The notes: generated by a model not told the origin, from the letters alone. A stretch of 64,000 bases of DNA from Sphagnum compactum (GCA_965153455.1 OZ234495.1:2790001-2854000); one strand, 5' to 3'. Counted from the first letter of the stretch, positions 1-13,086 are shown. Numbers and translations: made by a program.

Positions 1-2640
1 GTTAATGGGGTTGCAAAAATGCTAGAGTGCCCGTGCACAACATAATTGTGCTGATGGAGGTGGAGTAAAATCTAGTGCCATCTTTAGGGATTTTTGGGAA
101 ATTAATGCCTTTGTTCTAATTATGTGCTCTTCTTATAATGTCTCCCAGTCCCCTGTCATGTATCAATGCAAATGGGTGCGCATCTTTTGGTGGCCTTTTT
201 CACCACCTTGTTGCGAAAATGACAAGCACCAAGAATGGAAGAACAAAAATGCATGCCAAGCTACTATGTTGGATGAATCAACAACCAACCGAGCTAAAGG
301 GATGTGCAAAACATGCTGAACCTTGACATGGAGAGGATATGGAATGTGATGATATGAGCGGGGACATGGTAAACCAAGATGGAAAACATCAATGATATTT
401 GTTGATGCAATCCATGTCTAAGCTAAAAAAGGAGGAGAAGATGGTAATGCCGAAGGCATTGGCACCCTAAAAGTTGATGATTATTTGTGTGCGATGCATG
501 ATGTCTACTAATGTGCTAAACTTGCACCTACTACATATAAGTGATCACAACTGAGACAAGGAATATGTAGACGCTACTGATGGGATGGATGGGCCCTTAG
601 TGTAAGTATAGGTGATTGAGGAATAGCCCGTGGTTGATGAGGTAGAAAAGGTGTGGAAAGTGTGGATGAACTAGGTGTAACTGAAGAAACTAGATGAGGC
701 AAAGTAGATGCGCTAGGAATCATCGGGTGGAGGGGTGGAGATGTGTCATGATGATCCGTAGAAATCATCACAATATTAGACTCTTGTTGTAATACCCATC
801 GATGCTTTGATGACAGTGAAACGGTTGGGCATGCCATGGCTATATGCACTAACTAATGAAGCCCTAAACCCTACACGAATGAAAGCATCTTTCACCTTTG
901 TCACGACACTTTTGTCCTTTAATCACCCTGTAGGGCGAAACCATCATCCACGCTTGCCGTGGCTTTCAAGAAATGATCATCCTCCTCTTCCTCTTGACTC
1001 CTGACTACCTTCCTGAGAACTGACTGCCTATGATACCATCACGATGTTGATCTGCTACAACAATAATCGCTTTCTATCACAAAGTTTAATATGTTGATGA
1101 GAGTTAGTCCATCCATCCACAATTTTTAAAACCCTACCATAATATGAAATCTCTTCCCTCTAGGTAGAAGTCTTTTGCACGCGCTACGTTTGCATCCCAA
1201 TCTTCCAAAGATTCTAGTTAACAAAAGCTCCAAAGATCAAAATTTCGACCACAATCAAGGATCCTTGCGGTTGTTGGGGAAAGAAAATGAACTAAGAAAG
1301 TGTAGTAAGCCGGTGGAAGGCTACTACAAGAAAGTATTAGCTATTCACAAGGTTGAAAGTATTGGTTTCCTTTCCATTGCACAATTTTCCCCCTTCTTCT
1401 TCTTCCCTTCCACAATGTTGTCGTCCCATGTGTGAAAAACTGGACTTGGAATAATCTAGTGGAACTTGAACACTACATCATGTGTGAAGAACTAGACCCG
1501 GAACATTTTTAGTGGAACTTGAACACTACTTCATGTGTGAAAAACTGGAGCCGGAACGATTCTAGGGAAAAGCAACAACAATTTTGGGACTACAACAAAC
1601 CCTAAATTTGACATGTGCCAAAACAGAGAAAGAGACATAAGCAAGGAAGATGAAAAGGACAAAATCTCTTCCTACACGAGAACAGCGAGCAAGAAAAAGA
1701 AGAAGACTATGGAGATGTTTTTACCCTACATAAGTTGCTAAACTTGTGAACAGTAGTTAACCCGTGTGACTCACTAAGGGCACCTTCTAATGTCTCGCGC
1801 CTTCCTTGACACTTTTGTCTTTGAAACTCTTTAAACCTAAAAAACATTTGCCACTTTCTCTTTCCTTTTGTCTTCTTTCGCACGTTTTTGTCATTGAGTG
1901 CATTTCAGAGAAGAAGCAAAGCACAAAGATAGAGACATAGAAAGAAAGAAAGAGGAGAACGATGTGGGCGGGTTTCTCCCTTGTGCGGAGCAAGGGAAGA
2001 AGAATCCATAGTTCATAAATTTTGGGATTATAGTTTTGCATAAAGGAATGGGGTTCATACACAATTTTTGTGCGAAAACCCAAGATGATTTATCCCCATA
2101 TATGTAAAGGGCAAGGCTAAATTTTTTTGGATTCACCTCCATTCAGAAGAGATCCAAATTATGAATGATTGCAACCTATGGTTGATGTGTTTGTGTGACC
2201 ACATGTGTATGTGCACCGAAGTAAAAAAACTTGACAATTTTTTTGGGGTTGGAAGTCTCACAATAATAATCAGTCATAAGTACCCCTTATCACAGCAGTG
2301 GCTTAACAAGTTTAAATTTTGATCTAATGGAAGATGGTTTGTGTAGAAAGGATATTTGTTCATCTCCTCTTAGGGATCGTGTACTTTGTGGACTAGTAGC
2401 GAGGATTGAATTGAAGAAACCTCTAATATCATCGACATGCCACATTGGAATCTTTTCGGGGGAGGTTTGGTGGGGTTCGGGAGACAGTTTGCATCAAAAG
2501 TTTTTCTATCGATAGTCTAGAAATAAGCTCTTGGGTTTCTACTGTGACAAGGTCAAAGCGCATAGATCGTTCAGGCTCATACTCGACTAACAACATAAAA
2601 TAGAACCTATGTTGTGTTTAGTGTAGTGGATATCGATCAT
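1..2640. other. Intergenic, no supported gene
   Basis: I see only short open frames with no recognisable domain. The DNA is AT-rich, with a loosely repeated phrase around 'cattgtgtgaa...ggaacttgaacacta' at about 1440-1560 that recurs two or three times and looks like a small degenerate tandem repeat. No convincing transposon ends were found. Confidence 0.5.
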
Positions 2641-2642
2641 CT

Positions 2643-3478
2643 GTGCTCTTTGCTGTTCTTTTGATCCAGTTGACAGTGTTGTTTTCTTTGGTAGGGTTCA
2701 TTATCATGGTTTATTTGAATATGGCATCTCTGAAGGATCTATACAAGGAATGTCAAGGTGTGGCGACGACATTTGATTGGAAATTTGGAAAAGTTAAGTT
2801 TAACAAATATTTGTGCAAAATCCTTACAAACAAATATGTGGCCTCCCTTACATACCTTGACAAATATGTATTTTAGAAATCAATAGATCTTCCTTGCAAA
2901 ACAACTCTAATCGAATTGAAATGTGCCGTGTCGTGTGGCTAGTAATTTTAGTCAAATAATGGACCCAGAAGGATTGGTGGATGTTAGTGATCACCTCTTC
3001 CGATTCTGCATCGCTCATCCTCCACTTGAAAGAGTTTTTTGCATGTGTGAATGTGTTGGTGCAGATTAAGACAAATAAGATATATGGTCGCGCCATAGAT
3101 TTAACTTTTCTAGATTCAAGCGTCCAACTAGCCTGTAGAAGAGACATTGAAGGCTTGATATGTAACATGAAAGAATACAAAAGAGGTATAATATTTACCC
3201 TAAAATTTCGAAAGCTTTCAAAACACCTTTTAGAAAAACTGGAGGTAGAGGTTTTTAATCATGAACATCCATACATCATAGATTTTCCACTTGATGTGCA
3301 AACTTTTCCTATGGATTTTCTTAGAGGTGGAGCAGTTGGAAATGTGTTCAAGTGTACATTCCTTGGAGTGATGGTAGTTGTTAAAGTTTGGAAAATGAAC
3401 TGTATAACTATTAAACATGTGTTTTGTATTGCAAGAATACCGAAAAGAAGAGTTGCCAAAACTAAATACAAGGAGTGA
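2643..3478 (+). pseudogene. Decayed protein-kinase gene fragment
   Basis: The stretch 2981-3478 is open and near its end reads GGAVGNVFKCTFLGVMVVVK. This resembles a glycine-rich ATP loop followed by the VAVK lysine of a TKL/receptor-like kinase. The upstream part (2643-2876, and about 2950-3150 with 'KDWW' and 'HLKEFFACVNVL') resembles the helical domain found N-terminal to some plant kinases (DUF1221-like); that is a memory-based match. No catalytic loop (HRD) or DFG motif follows, because the frame stops about 35 residues past the lysine, and stops separate the two upstream pieces. I read it as a truncated kinase gene, either a pseudogene or a fragment carried by a repeat. An unspliced gene whose later exons lie elsewhere is less likely. 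Confidence 0.4.
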
Positions 3479-3479
3479 T

Positions 3480-4256
3480 CTTGATCAAACAGTAATCTAG
3501 ATCAAGTTGATCATCAATCACCAACATGATTGGTCAGATAGATTCTACTCTAGATTTTACTTTGTTTAACTAATATAATAGATGAAAGGTAGAGTTCCAT
3601 CCTAAGTTCATCTAGTTCTAACACCTTCCCTGAATCTCTACCTTAGAACTTAAACTTTTATTATCCTTCCTTGGAGCCTTAATCTCAGAACCCGAATTTC
3701 TCATTTTTTTTTCTCAATACAATGTTGCGCATCTAGATGATTCGGGTAGAAGTCTTCAAACAACTTTAGGAGATCACAGTAACTATGACCGTGGTAACTA
3801 CTTAACTGTTTAAATTTCAAATCATGACATGAACTTGGTTAATTAGTTTTCTTATTTATACTCCTTTGTGTGATGCAATTCAAGATTTTCCTCCTAGTGA
3901 TTTGGTTTCTATTTGAGATTATTCGAAGAGCTTGTGATCTAATTATCTTCCAGTTTCATTCTCGACTTGTTCGCTCATCCAATGTGGATGATCATGGGAG
4001 TTTGAGAGCCTATCAACATGAATCCTTTATATCAGATGCTGAAACATCATGCATTCAAATTCCTCTAGTAAAAAATATTCCTTTACATCTAAAGGTCCTC
4101 CAATGGTTAAGTCAAGGAAATATTATGTTGTTCAAGTTGGAAGACAACAATGTATGTACACTATTTGGGTAGATTGCAAGGCATAGGTAGATGGATTTAG
4201 AGGAGTTATATACAAAGGTTTTTAATCTAAAGAAGAGGCATAAGACTTCCTAGATA
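3480..4256. other. Intergenic, nothing recognised
   Basis: AT-rich sequence with one 100-codon open frame (3870-4172) that has no recognisable motif. It sits between the kinase fragment and the copia remnant and may include decayed LTR sequence, but no LTR pair was seen. Confidence 0.4.
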
Positions 4257-5410
4257 TCAAACATTTAAATTCTGAGACTTGAGAATCGCAGAGGTGTTAA
4301 ATAATTTCACACAATTTTCAAACTTGGTTTTTTTTAGTGCTTTGGTCAAGATGTCTATTGATTGATTATCAATTGAAACATATGAAATTCTTATTTCTTT
4401 CATTTCAACCATATTTTTCACAAAATGCACGTGTATTTCAAAATACACGTGCATTTTGTGTGATACACAAGATTGTGGGAATTCTTGATTGTACTCTGAT
4501 TGTCGCAATAAAAATCAATTGGTCCTATTTTCAAAATTTTGAGCTCTTGATAAATGCTTGATCCATATTGCTTCTTTAGTTACCTCAACTAGTGCACAAT
4601 ATTCCAATTTTGTAGAAGATAATGCAATACATGTTTACTTCTTTGTGCACCAAGTAATAGGAGTGTTGTTGATCGTGAAGATATATGTTCTTGTAGATTT
4701 CTGCTCATTCGCGTACCCCCCCGCCCCCCCATCCGCATCACTGAAGCTAGAAAATTTCAATTCAGTCAACTATCCATAAAAGAGACCAAAATGTATGGTG
4801 CTTTTGATGTAGCGAATGATAGATTTGACTACTTGTAAGTGAGCAAGTTGGGATTGTGTCATGAAGTGCGAAACAAGGTTCACGGCATACGTAATGTCCC
4901 ATTTGGTGTTGGTTAGAAATACTAACTTACTAACCATCCAGTGATATAAAGTTGCGATCAATTGGAGAGGAGTTCATGTCCTTTTGTAACTTGAGATTTT
5001 GTGGCAGGGGAGTCTTTGATGGGTTACAGTTCGTCATTCCAAATTCTTCCAAGATGTTAGATGCACAATCTATTTGATGAAGGAAAAGCCCATCATTTCG
5101 ATGAACAAATGGAATGCCCAAATATCTGGAACATTGACCTAGTGAGGTCATATCAAATTTGTTCCCTAGTTCTTTTTATAGTTAGGATATGCATTCAACA
5201 TCATCCCTAGTCAGAAATAGATCATCGACGTATAGGATTAATATGATGATTTTGGATGTACATTCAACCCATTCAGCTTGCAAGCATGGGAGGCTATTGG
5301 TATGTAGGAAGCTAACCAATATTGTTTGGCCAACTTTTATATATTCATTCAAACTAATGTGACATGTGCCATTGGCCCAAGTGTGAATAATGCCTTGATG
5401 ATACAACCCA
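4257..5410 (-). mobile_element. Ty1/copia pol remnant, 3' half (late RT and RNase H)
   Basis: Read on the minus strand, broken frames give the copia series in order. 'ILILYVDDLFLT' (about 5240-5200) is the YVDD catalytic box of reverse transcriptase. 'RYLGIPFVHRNDGLFLHQ' (about 5130-5070) is the LGI...DG region. 'VFLTNTKWDITYAVNLVS' and 'IIRYIKSTIHFGLFYG' (4925-4770) are the LTNTRPDI/RYIKGT region leading into RNase H. 'VSIDNQSIDILTKAL' (about 4380-4320) is the RNase H tail, usually QxADILTKxL. Stops and frameshifts between blocks show it is inactive. The start of the RT is missing here but is present at 9943-10604 in the same orientation, beyond the left arm of the inverted duplication. Confidence 0.85.
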
Positions 5411-6335
5411 ATTGCAAAAATAATAATAATAATAATTAATTTTCAAGTCTAAAATACTCAAAATGCAATATCTTCCACACCTTAGGTCTAAAAATTGCAA
5501 AGTCATCTCCATAACCCCATTCATCAAAGGTTTTTCAAGAGTACTAAGTGCATACTCTAATCTCCCTAACATTTTTTGTTTTGATTTGGTGAAATGTTAC
5601 AAAACCCTCAACCCAAAGTCCTTAACAACCGACATGACTGAAGCACAACTGTAATTTGTCTTACTGAAACTATTGCAGAGCTTGAACATGAGCTTCAAAC
5701 AATCCTTCCTTTCAAAACGACGAAGGGACAACTACTAAACTAGTCCAAATATATGTGGCATTGAAATAATTGGAAGATCATGCATGTTACCCAAAGAAAC
5801 TTGTCTACTACAGGAATTGATCAGGAATATCATTAGATAATGAAATGAAGCTTTGATCACAACTGAGAAATTTTGTATTCAATCGATCAGCTACCACATG
5901 CTAATCAGCTTAAGCTGATATCATTGGAGTCATGACCAGTTCAGCTGAAGGGGTACAAAATTGATTGATGCAGCTGGTAGTTACGCAACTGCAACATCCC
6001 TTCGATTCCCGTGGATGAGAAGACTAGAAAATGAGCGGAACAAGAAGGTAAATGAAAGCATGGTCTTGCGGATCTGAGATTCCCTAGCACCAATTAATCT
6101 CTTGACTGATTAGTAGCGGTTTAAGATCATCTCTGCAACATGATATATACCCAAATTACGCAAGCTTGCTAATCGCTACTTCACAAGCAAGTGGCAAGGT
6201 CTATGGATACAAGAGTATTCTGTCTCGGTGACCTTGAAAAGCTATATGGAGAACTGTGCAATGGAACCTACAATATCGAAGGTGCCGAGACTAGCAACAA
6301 GTGCTTCAGAGGCTTTCGTCCGTTGCGACGAGTAC

Positions 6336-6343
6336 TATAAATA
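6336..6343 (+). promoter_or_regulatory. TATA box of left PLATZ-like gene
   Basis: TATAAATA lies about 170 bp upstream of the proposed start codon at 6510 and is conserved in the right arm (14158-14165, minus strand). The spacing fits a transcription start near 6370 and a leader of about 140 bases. It is supported by sequence and position only. Confidence 0.55.
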
Positions 6344-6509
6344 TGCCTCAATTCGTCATAGGCTAGCATGTCCCACAGGTTTTCTGCACACTATAGTTTG
6401 AGTGCGGCTGAGATCTGTAGGAATCGCAAACCCTTTTGGAGTGAGCTTCTTAGTAGTCGTCTTCATTCCATTCCGAAGCTTTCGGTACTTGTGCTAATCT
6501 TGCGGGAAG

Positions 6510-7414
6510 ATGGAACCGATAACATCCAATAAGGCCGATCAGACTGCTTTATTAAAAGCGCTGGTCACTACAGATTTCCCAGGTTTGTTTGATCGATGTT
6601 TGCCGTTTGCCATTTCCTAGTAGTTTTCTGGTTTCCTAGTAGATTGCAAAGAGCTGCGGCTGTACTATGGATTACCCACCTAGCTCATATATAGTGGGCT
6701 GTGGTGGTTTTCATTCTAGACAACCTCCATGTGGACACAATCTCTTGTGCATCTTGCTTCTGCTGCAATCTGGAACTAACTCCTGAAATTCCATTATGCT
6801 GCATGCAATCATCGTAATTTCGAGAGTATTTTTCGCTAGTACCCATCAGCTTGTTTTCTCCTCAATTCATCTTTTTTTCTGCTGCAAGCTGCTGGAGTTT
6901 ACTTAATCACGGGTGATGAATTTGCACTAACATGTTGCAGTCGTGTGCAGGTCTCGCAACTGCAGACGCTCCTGTGCCATTGGCATCTATTGAGAAACAT
7001 CCGTGGATGTGGTTTTGTATGTCATGCAAAACGGGACCACATCCTACTTCGGCATTCGAGCGCAGCCGTTCCAAAATTTTCCGTGGTACTGAGTACAGCA
7101 CCCATGCAGGCCATGGAAAGATACAGGTGTTTACGAAGCTCGGGTGGCCGCCGTGTGTTCGAATATCGAAGGTGGTGGCCTTCCTAGGCACCAATTTCAT
7201 GTCTGACATTCAGTCATGGGACTACACGCACGTTGACACTAGTGTCTTATTCCTGACGCCGCCACCTCCTACCGTTCCAAACCCTGATCAATCCCATCCT
7301 TGCCAAGAATGCGGGATTCACGGCGTTCGCAGCCGAACGTACTCATTCTGTTGCATCAAATGCAGATTTGCAACTCGGATTCGCCCGGGGGAGAGTACCC
7401 ATTCTGTTGCATGA
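6510..7414 (+). CDS. PLATZ-like zinc-binding protein, left copy
   Basis: Proposed exons are 6510-6582 and 6951-7414, giving 178 residues. The donor AG|GTTTGT and acceptor GTGCAG| agree in phase. PLATZ proteins are plant-specific zinc-dependent DNA-binding proteins that repress AT-rich promoters. Exon 1 encodes the short leader ending LVTTDFP, like the family's PLL-T-FF. Exon 2 has H41, C47 and C50 (FCMSC), an H-x-x-H (HAGH) followed by IQVF, a block ending VLFL before a proline linker, and then CQEC (C142, C145) with SFCCIKC (C158-C162). These match the family order FCLDC / HxxH-LQV / VVFL / CxxC-YxFCSLxCK. The second CxxC of the first zinc cluster and the usual DVVRLxDLxKLID stretch are not recognisable, so it is divergent. 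It could be a decaying copy. A nearly identical copy lies on the opposite strand at 13087-13991. Confidence 0.6.
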
Positions 7415-9942
7415 AATGCAGAAAATTTTCAAGTCAGAAATTCGATCACCCGGAGGATCTGCGAGAACCTGGAATCCCAAGCTGTAGAACAGTGATAGTT
7501 GAGAATTCCAGTATTCTTTCGACATTGTTTTTGTGACCTAGCTAGAGGATATCAGGATTGCTGTCGATGATTTCACAACCTCTTTCTCTTTTGTTTTTAC
7601 CTTGGTTGTTTTGGAAGCAAACTGGGAATTCCTCATTGCAAGGGAAAAGAAGGTATGTCACAACATTCTTAAGTGCTGGTAAACCCAATTCAAACAGACT
7701 TCAACATTGTTTCTCCTTGCTAGTACGTGTAAATTCAATACACATGCACATAGTATCTCTAGTGTACAGTTTTGTTGTTGTTGTTGTTGCATTGGATTAA
7801 GATTTGCTTCTGTGCATAATGTTGAGGAGCTTCATGTGGCCTACAGAATTAAGTGAGCGCAAATCTCTGATCCGATGCATCCAGGATCTGGGTGTACAGG
7901 AAATTATGCTAGAAACGCTAGGGCATGTTTGAAGGGTTGAACAGTCTCCTGCATATACTCAAGAATGAACGACTGGAACCCAGCTCTAGAAACTCTCAAG
8001 GAGAAGAAGCTCCAGGAACCTAGCTTGTACACAATGTTCAGTTGTATGTGTGACAAATTAATAGCATTGGTCCCATCAAACTCTTTTGGAAAGATCTCAC
8101 TAGCATTCAGGGAGTTACTCTTTATATATTTTATTCAAAGCACGTGAGATATAAAGGGTTTTTTTTTTTTTTTTTTTTCTCATGCTTTGAAATAACAGAA
8201 TATTTAAGAAGCTACTTTATAAAATTGGGAATATTTTAGGCATATTTTCATACTCCAATAATTGGCACCCTCTTTATGTATTGAAATAATCATAAATTTT
8301 ACTCTCTTCCATTACTTTGCACTCTAAATGATTTTGCATCTAATTTGAACACAGTTGGAAGTAACCTCCCCTTGCACTGGCATCATTTGCTTCATTGCCC
8401 TTGGATGAGAGGGACTAATAGACATGCAGTCAGAAACAAAGTTGACAGAATTGTTATGATACTAATTGTTGACCTTGCAAAGTCCCAAAGAAAATTACAA
8501 GAGCTAGCACCCTCCTTTTGATTGAAAGACACCAACTGAAAATTATGCATGGAATATGCCACTCAAAAAGAGCATAATTTCCCTCTCACTCTTAAAGACT
8601 AAGCTTTTTGATCCCTCCTGTTTTCTAGGATGGACATTCATGGATACTAAGTTTTTATAACAGTGTGCCCTCCACATACACAAGTAGAAAGCTTTTCCAA
8701 GTGCCTTATGGACCATGGAATGGCCAAGCATCTGCCCATTATGTGGGCAAGCCACCCTTGTCAAGCACAGTAGGCCTATAGACAGGCAGCGCTCAGCATC
8801 ATGGGCAGCCATTAGCCCCATTCATTACATCAACATTTGTATAGTGAATGATGATGATGCATCATGAAATGAGTATGGGAACAAAGGTCCAACATCATGT
8901 GAACATTGTGTGAATATCAAGGGAACATTGTTGGAACCTTGAGAATAAGAGTTTTTCGGTACTAGTGAGATTCCATAAAAAATGAGATTGAAAACTAAAA
9001 ATGCCAATACTTGATCCAATTTCAAACTGAGGTGGGCATGTCTAGGGAAAAGTTCGGGATTGTCAACTATTTTAGACTAGTGAAACAGATTGTAAGACAA
9101 AGGAAAAAAGAAAGGGAGAAAACACATTAATTCAAATATATTCCATGCACTTCTTCATTGCAAAAACAAGAAACAAGCTTAACACATCTCCTTATGACTC
9201 AATGAACTTTTCTCTCATTATAAGTTTATTGAATTCCAATTGTTATTCTAGAGACCTTCGCAAAAATATTTTATATATATTTTGTCATCATCTTACAAAT
9301 ATTATATTAAATTATTAATCTATAAAAACATGCCCATAACTTTAACACAATAATATTTCATGTCATGATCAATCTCGGTTGTGTCAAGTTTAACATCAAA
9401 ACAACTAAATCATGTAACATGACCACTTACCAACCTCAACCATAAATGACAAAGAACCAACATACTGCCTATGTTTAGTTTAGTTACTAAATTAAACCAT
9501 AGATGACAAAGGGGAAAAATAGCACGTCAAAAGAAACTCTTCCGCTAATCAGATTTTTAAACAACCAAATTTGAACCTTGGCCTAGTCCACTCAAACATA
9601 TTAAATATGAACCTTCTAACTACAGTAGATGGTTATCAAGAAACTTCCAACAACTTTTGTGCTTTTAATAATCATATTCTTTACTTGCCAAAAATTCCAG
9701 ATTAAAAAGTCATTGGATGAAATTAAAACTCTAAATATATTACTTATTTAGCACACAAGTGTCAAAGCCCGCAAAGTACTACAATAAATCCAAATTTTGA
9801 GTAGACCCAAAAACCTAGACACAAATATTTGTAGTTTTGTATTAGTTGAGCAAACCCAGGACCAAGTATGGATGGAGAGGGATGTTATATGTCAAGTAAT
9901 GTTTATTTTTCAATACCATTGAAGTGGTGTTTGTTTGAGCCC
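7415..9942. other. 3' flank of PLATZ-like gene within left arm
   Basis: No second gene is supported here. The stretch holds the presumed 3' untranslated region, a (GTT)n run near 7770-7790, a poly-T tract near 8160-8180, and AT-rich sequence to the copia junction at 9942. The minus-strand frame 8543-8821 is unrecognised and is broken in the right arm, so I do not call it a gene. Confidence 0.5.
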
Positions 9943-10604
9943 GTACAAGGCTCGTGATAGTTTGTAAACTAATTATTCACTTCCATGAACTTCAAATCCA
10001 TGCGGTTGTTGCATGTAGACTTCATCATTGAGATCGACGACCATTCAAAAATGTTGTCTTGACATCCAAGTGATGTATTTTCTAACCTTTTGAACTTGCT
10101 AAAACACTCACTGCTTTAGTGGTATTCCATTTTGCAAATTGGTGCAAAAGTTTCCTCAATGTCTACTCTAGTCTTCTGTTTGCATCCTTTTGCAACTAAT
10201 CTGGCTTTGTAATGTTTCGAAACTCCATTGATTCCTAGTTTTTTCTTATAAATCCACCTACATGTAATGGCTTTCTTTCCTTGGGGTAAAGGAACAAGGG
10301 TCCAAGTTTTCATTCTGGTTATGCTAATCATCTTATCATCCATGATTAATCTCCATTCCAAATCATGTTGTATCTTGTGGTATGTTAAATCCTCCTCCAA
10401 GTTCGCAACATATTGATCAAGAAAAACAGAGAGCTTCCTGTTAAGCGTGGAACTTCGTAAAAGCCCCATATTGATTTGTTTAGAACTTTTGAGAGGTGAT
10501 GAGGATTCATGAATGGAATTCAACAGAATGGATTCAAACAAACACCACTTCAATGGTATCGAAAAATAAACATTACTTGACATATAACATCCCTCTCCAT
10601 CCAT
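9943..10604 (-). mobile_element. Ty1/copia pol remnant, 5' half (start of RT), palindrome spacer
   Basis: The minus strand encodes the beginning of a copia reverse transcriptase: 'TWTLVPLPQGKKAITCRWIY' then 'HYKARLVAKG' and 'EETFAPICKM' (about 10330-10120), matching the family pattern NTW-LV-LP-GKKAI-CKW / YKARLVAKG / ETFAPV-KM. After a frameshift, degenerate 'DLNDEVYMQQPHGFEVHG' follows (about 10030-9965), matching LxEEVYMxQPxGF. The next expected block, ending at YVDD, is found at about 5400-5200 on the same strand. About 9943-10535 is the spacer between the two arms; 10536-10604 is shared with the arms. Confidence 0.85.
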
Positions 10605-13086
10605 ACTTGCTCTTGGGCTTGCTCAACTAATCAAATACAAAACTACAAATATTTGTGTCTAGTTTTTTCGGTCTACTAAAAAATTGGATTTATTGTAGTA
10701 CTTTGCGGGCTTTGACACTTGTGTGTTGAATAAGTAATATATTTAAAAAATTTAATTTCATCCAATGATTTTTAATCTGGAATTTTTGGCAAGTAAAGAA
10801 TATGATTATTAAAAGCACAAAAGTTGTTGGAAGTTTCTTGATAACCATCTAGTTAGAAGGTTCATATTTAATATGTTTGAGTGGACTAGGCCAAGGTTCA
10901 AATTTGGTTGTTTAAAAATTTGATTAGCGGAAGAGTTTCTTTTGACGTGCTATTTTTCCCCTTTGTCATCTATGGTTTAATTTAGTAACTAAACTAAACA
11001 TAGGCAGTACGTTGGTTCTTTGTCATTTATGGTTGAGGTTGGTAAGTGGTCATGTTACATGATTTAGTTGTTTTGATGTTAAACTTGACACAACCGAGAT
11101 TGATCATGACATGAAATATTATTGTGTTAAAGTTATGGACATGTTTTTATAGATTAATAATTTAATATAATATTTGTAAGATGATGACAAAATATATATA
11201 AAATATTTTTGCGAAGGTCTCTAGAATAACAATTGGAATTCAATAAACTTATAATGAGAGAAAAGTTCATTGAGTCATAAGGAGATGTGTTAAGCTTGTT
11301 TCTTGTTTTTGCAATGAAGAAGTGCATGGAATATATTTGAATTAATGTGTTTTCTCCCTTTCCTTTTTCCTTTGTCTTACAATCTGTTTCATTAGTCTAA
11401 AATAGTTGACAATCCCGAACTTTTCCCTAGACATGCCCACCTCAGTTTGAAATTGGATCAAGTATTGGCATTTTTAGTTTTCAATCTCATTTTTTATGGA
11501 ATCTCACTAGTACAGAAAAACTCTTATTCACAACGTTCCAATAATGTTCCCTTGATATTCACACAATGTTCACATGATGTTGGACCTTTGTTCCCATAAT
11601 CATTTCATGATGCATCATCATCATTCACTATACAAATGTTGATGTAATGAATGGGGCTCATGGCTGCCCATGATGCTGAGCGCTGCCTGTCTATAGGCCT
11701 ACTGTGCTTGCCAAGGGTGGCTTGCCCACATAATGGGCAGATGCTTGGCCATTCCATGGTCCATAAGGCACTTGGAAAAGCTTTCTACTTGTGTATTTGG
11801 AGGGCACACTGTTATAAACTTAGTATCCATGACTGTCCATCCTAGAAAACAGGAGGGATCAAAAAGCTTAGTCTTTAAGAGTGAGAGGGAAATTATGCTC
11901 TTTTTGAGTGGCATATTCCTTGCATAATTTTTTTCAGTTGGTGTCTTTCAATCAAAAGGAGGGTGCTAGCTCTTGTAATTTTCTTTGGGAGTTTGCAAGG
12001 TGCCCAAAGCTCAAGCTTGTTTGTCAACAATTAGTATCATAACAATTCTGTCAACTTTGTTTTTGACTGCATGTCTATTGTCCCTCTCATCCAAGGGCAA
12101 TGAAGCAAATGATGCCGGTGTAAGGGGAGGTTACTTCCAACTGTGTGCAAATTACATGCAAAATCATTTAGGGTGCAAATTAATGGAACAGAGTAAAATT
12201 TTATGAATTTTTCAATACATAAAGAGGGTGCCAATTATTGGATTATGAAAATATGCCTAAAATATTCCCCAATTTTATAAAGTAGCTTCTTAAATATTCT
12301 GTTACTTCAAAGCATGAGAAAAAAAAAAAAAAAAAACCCTTTATATCTCACGTGCTTTGAATAAAATATATAAAGAGTAGCTCCCTGAATGAATGCTAGT
12401 GGTATGTTTCCAAAAGAGTTTGATGGGACCAATGCTATTAATTTGTCACACATACAACTGAACATTGTGTACAAGCTAGGTTCCTGGAGCTTCTTCTCCT
12501 TGAGAGTTTCTAGAGCCGGGTTCTAGTCGTTCATTGATGAGTATATGCAGGAGACTGTTCAACCCTTCAAACATGCCCTAGCGTTTCTAGCATAATTTCC
12601 TGTACACCCAGATCCTGGATGCATCTGATCAGAGATTTGCGCTCACTTAATTCTGTAGGCCACATGAAGCTTCTCAACATTATGCACAGAAGCAAATCTT
12701 AATTTAATGAAACAACAACAACAACAATAAAACTGTACGCTAGAGATACTATGTACATGTGTACTGAATTTACACGTACTAGCAAGGAGAAACAATGTTG
12801 AAGTCTGTTTGAATTGGGTTTACCAGCACTTAAGAATGTTGTGAAATACCTTCTTTTCACATGCAATGAGGAATTCCCAGTTTGCTTCCAAAAAAAAGAA
12901 GGTAAAAAAAAAGAGAAAAAGGTTGTGAAATCATCGACAGCAATCCTGGTATCCTCTAGCTAGGTCACAAAAACAATGTCGAAAGAATACTGGAATTCTC
13001 AACTATCACTGTTCTACAGCTTGGGATTCCAGGTTCTCGCCGATCCTCAGGGTGATCGAATTTCTGACTTGAAAATTTTCTGCATT

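Larger units (their letters stand above)
5592..9942. repeat. Left arm of a large inverted duplication
   Basis: Sequence from about 6262 to 9942 is repeated in reverse complement at 10536-14238. Examples are GGAACCTACAATATCGAAGG at about 6262 against its complement ending near 14238, and the block around 9868-9940 against 10536-10605. An outer segment, 5592-5870, is matched in reverse complement by pieces of 18471-19112. About 5871-6261 has no counterpart on the right. By eye the arms differ by a few per cent plus small indels. The arm carries a PLATZ-like gene, a poly-T tract at about 8159-8180 (poly-A at about 12319-12337 in the other arm) and a 92-codon minus-strand frame (8543-8821) that is frameshifted in the right arm. 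Confidence 0.9.

Noticed and set aside
8543-8821. 92-codon minus-strand frame in the left arm
   Set aside because: The matching right-arm sequence (11651-11927) is frameshifted, and the product has no recognised domain.
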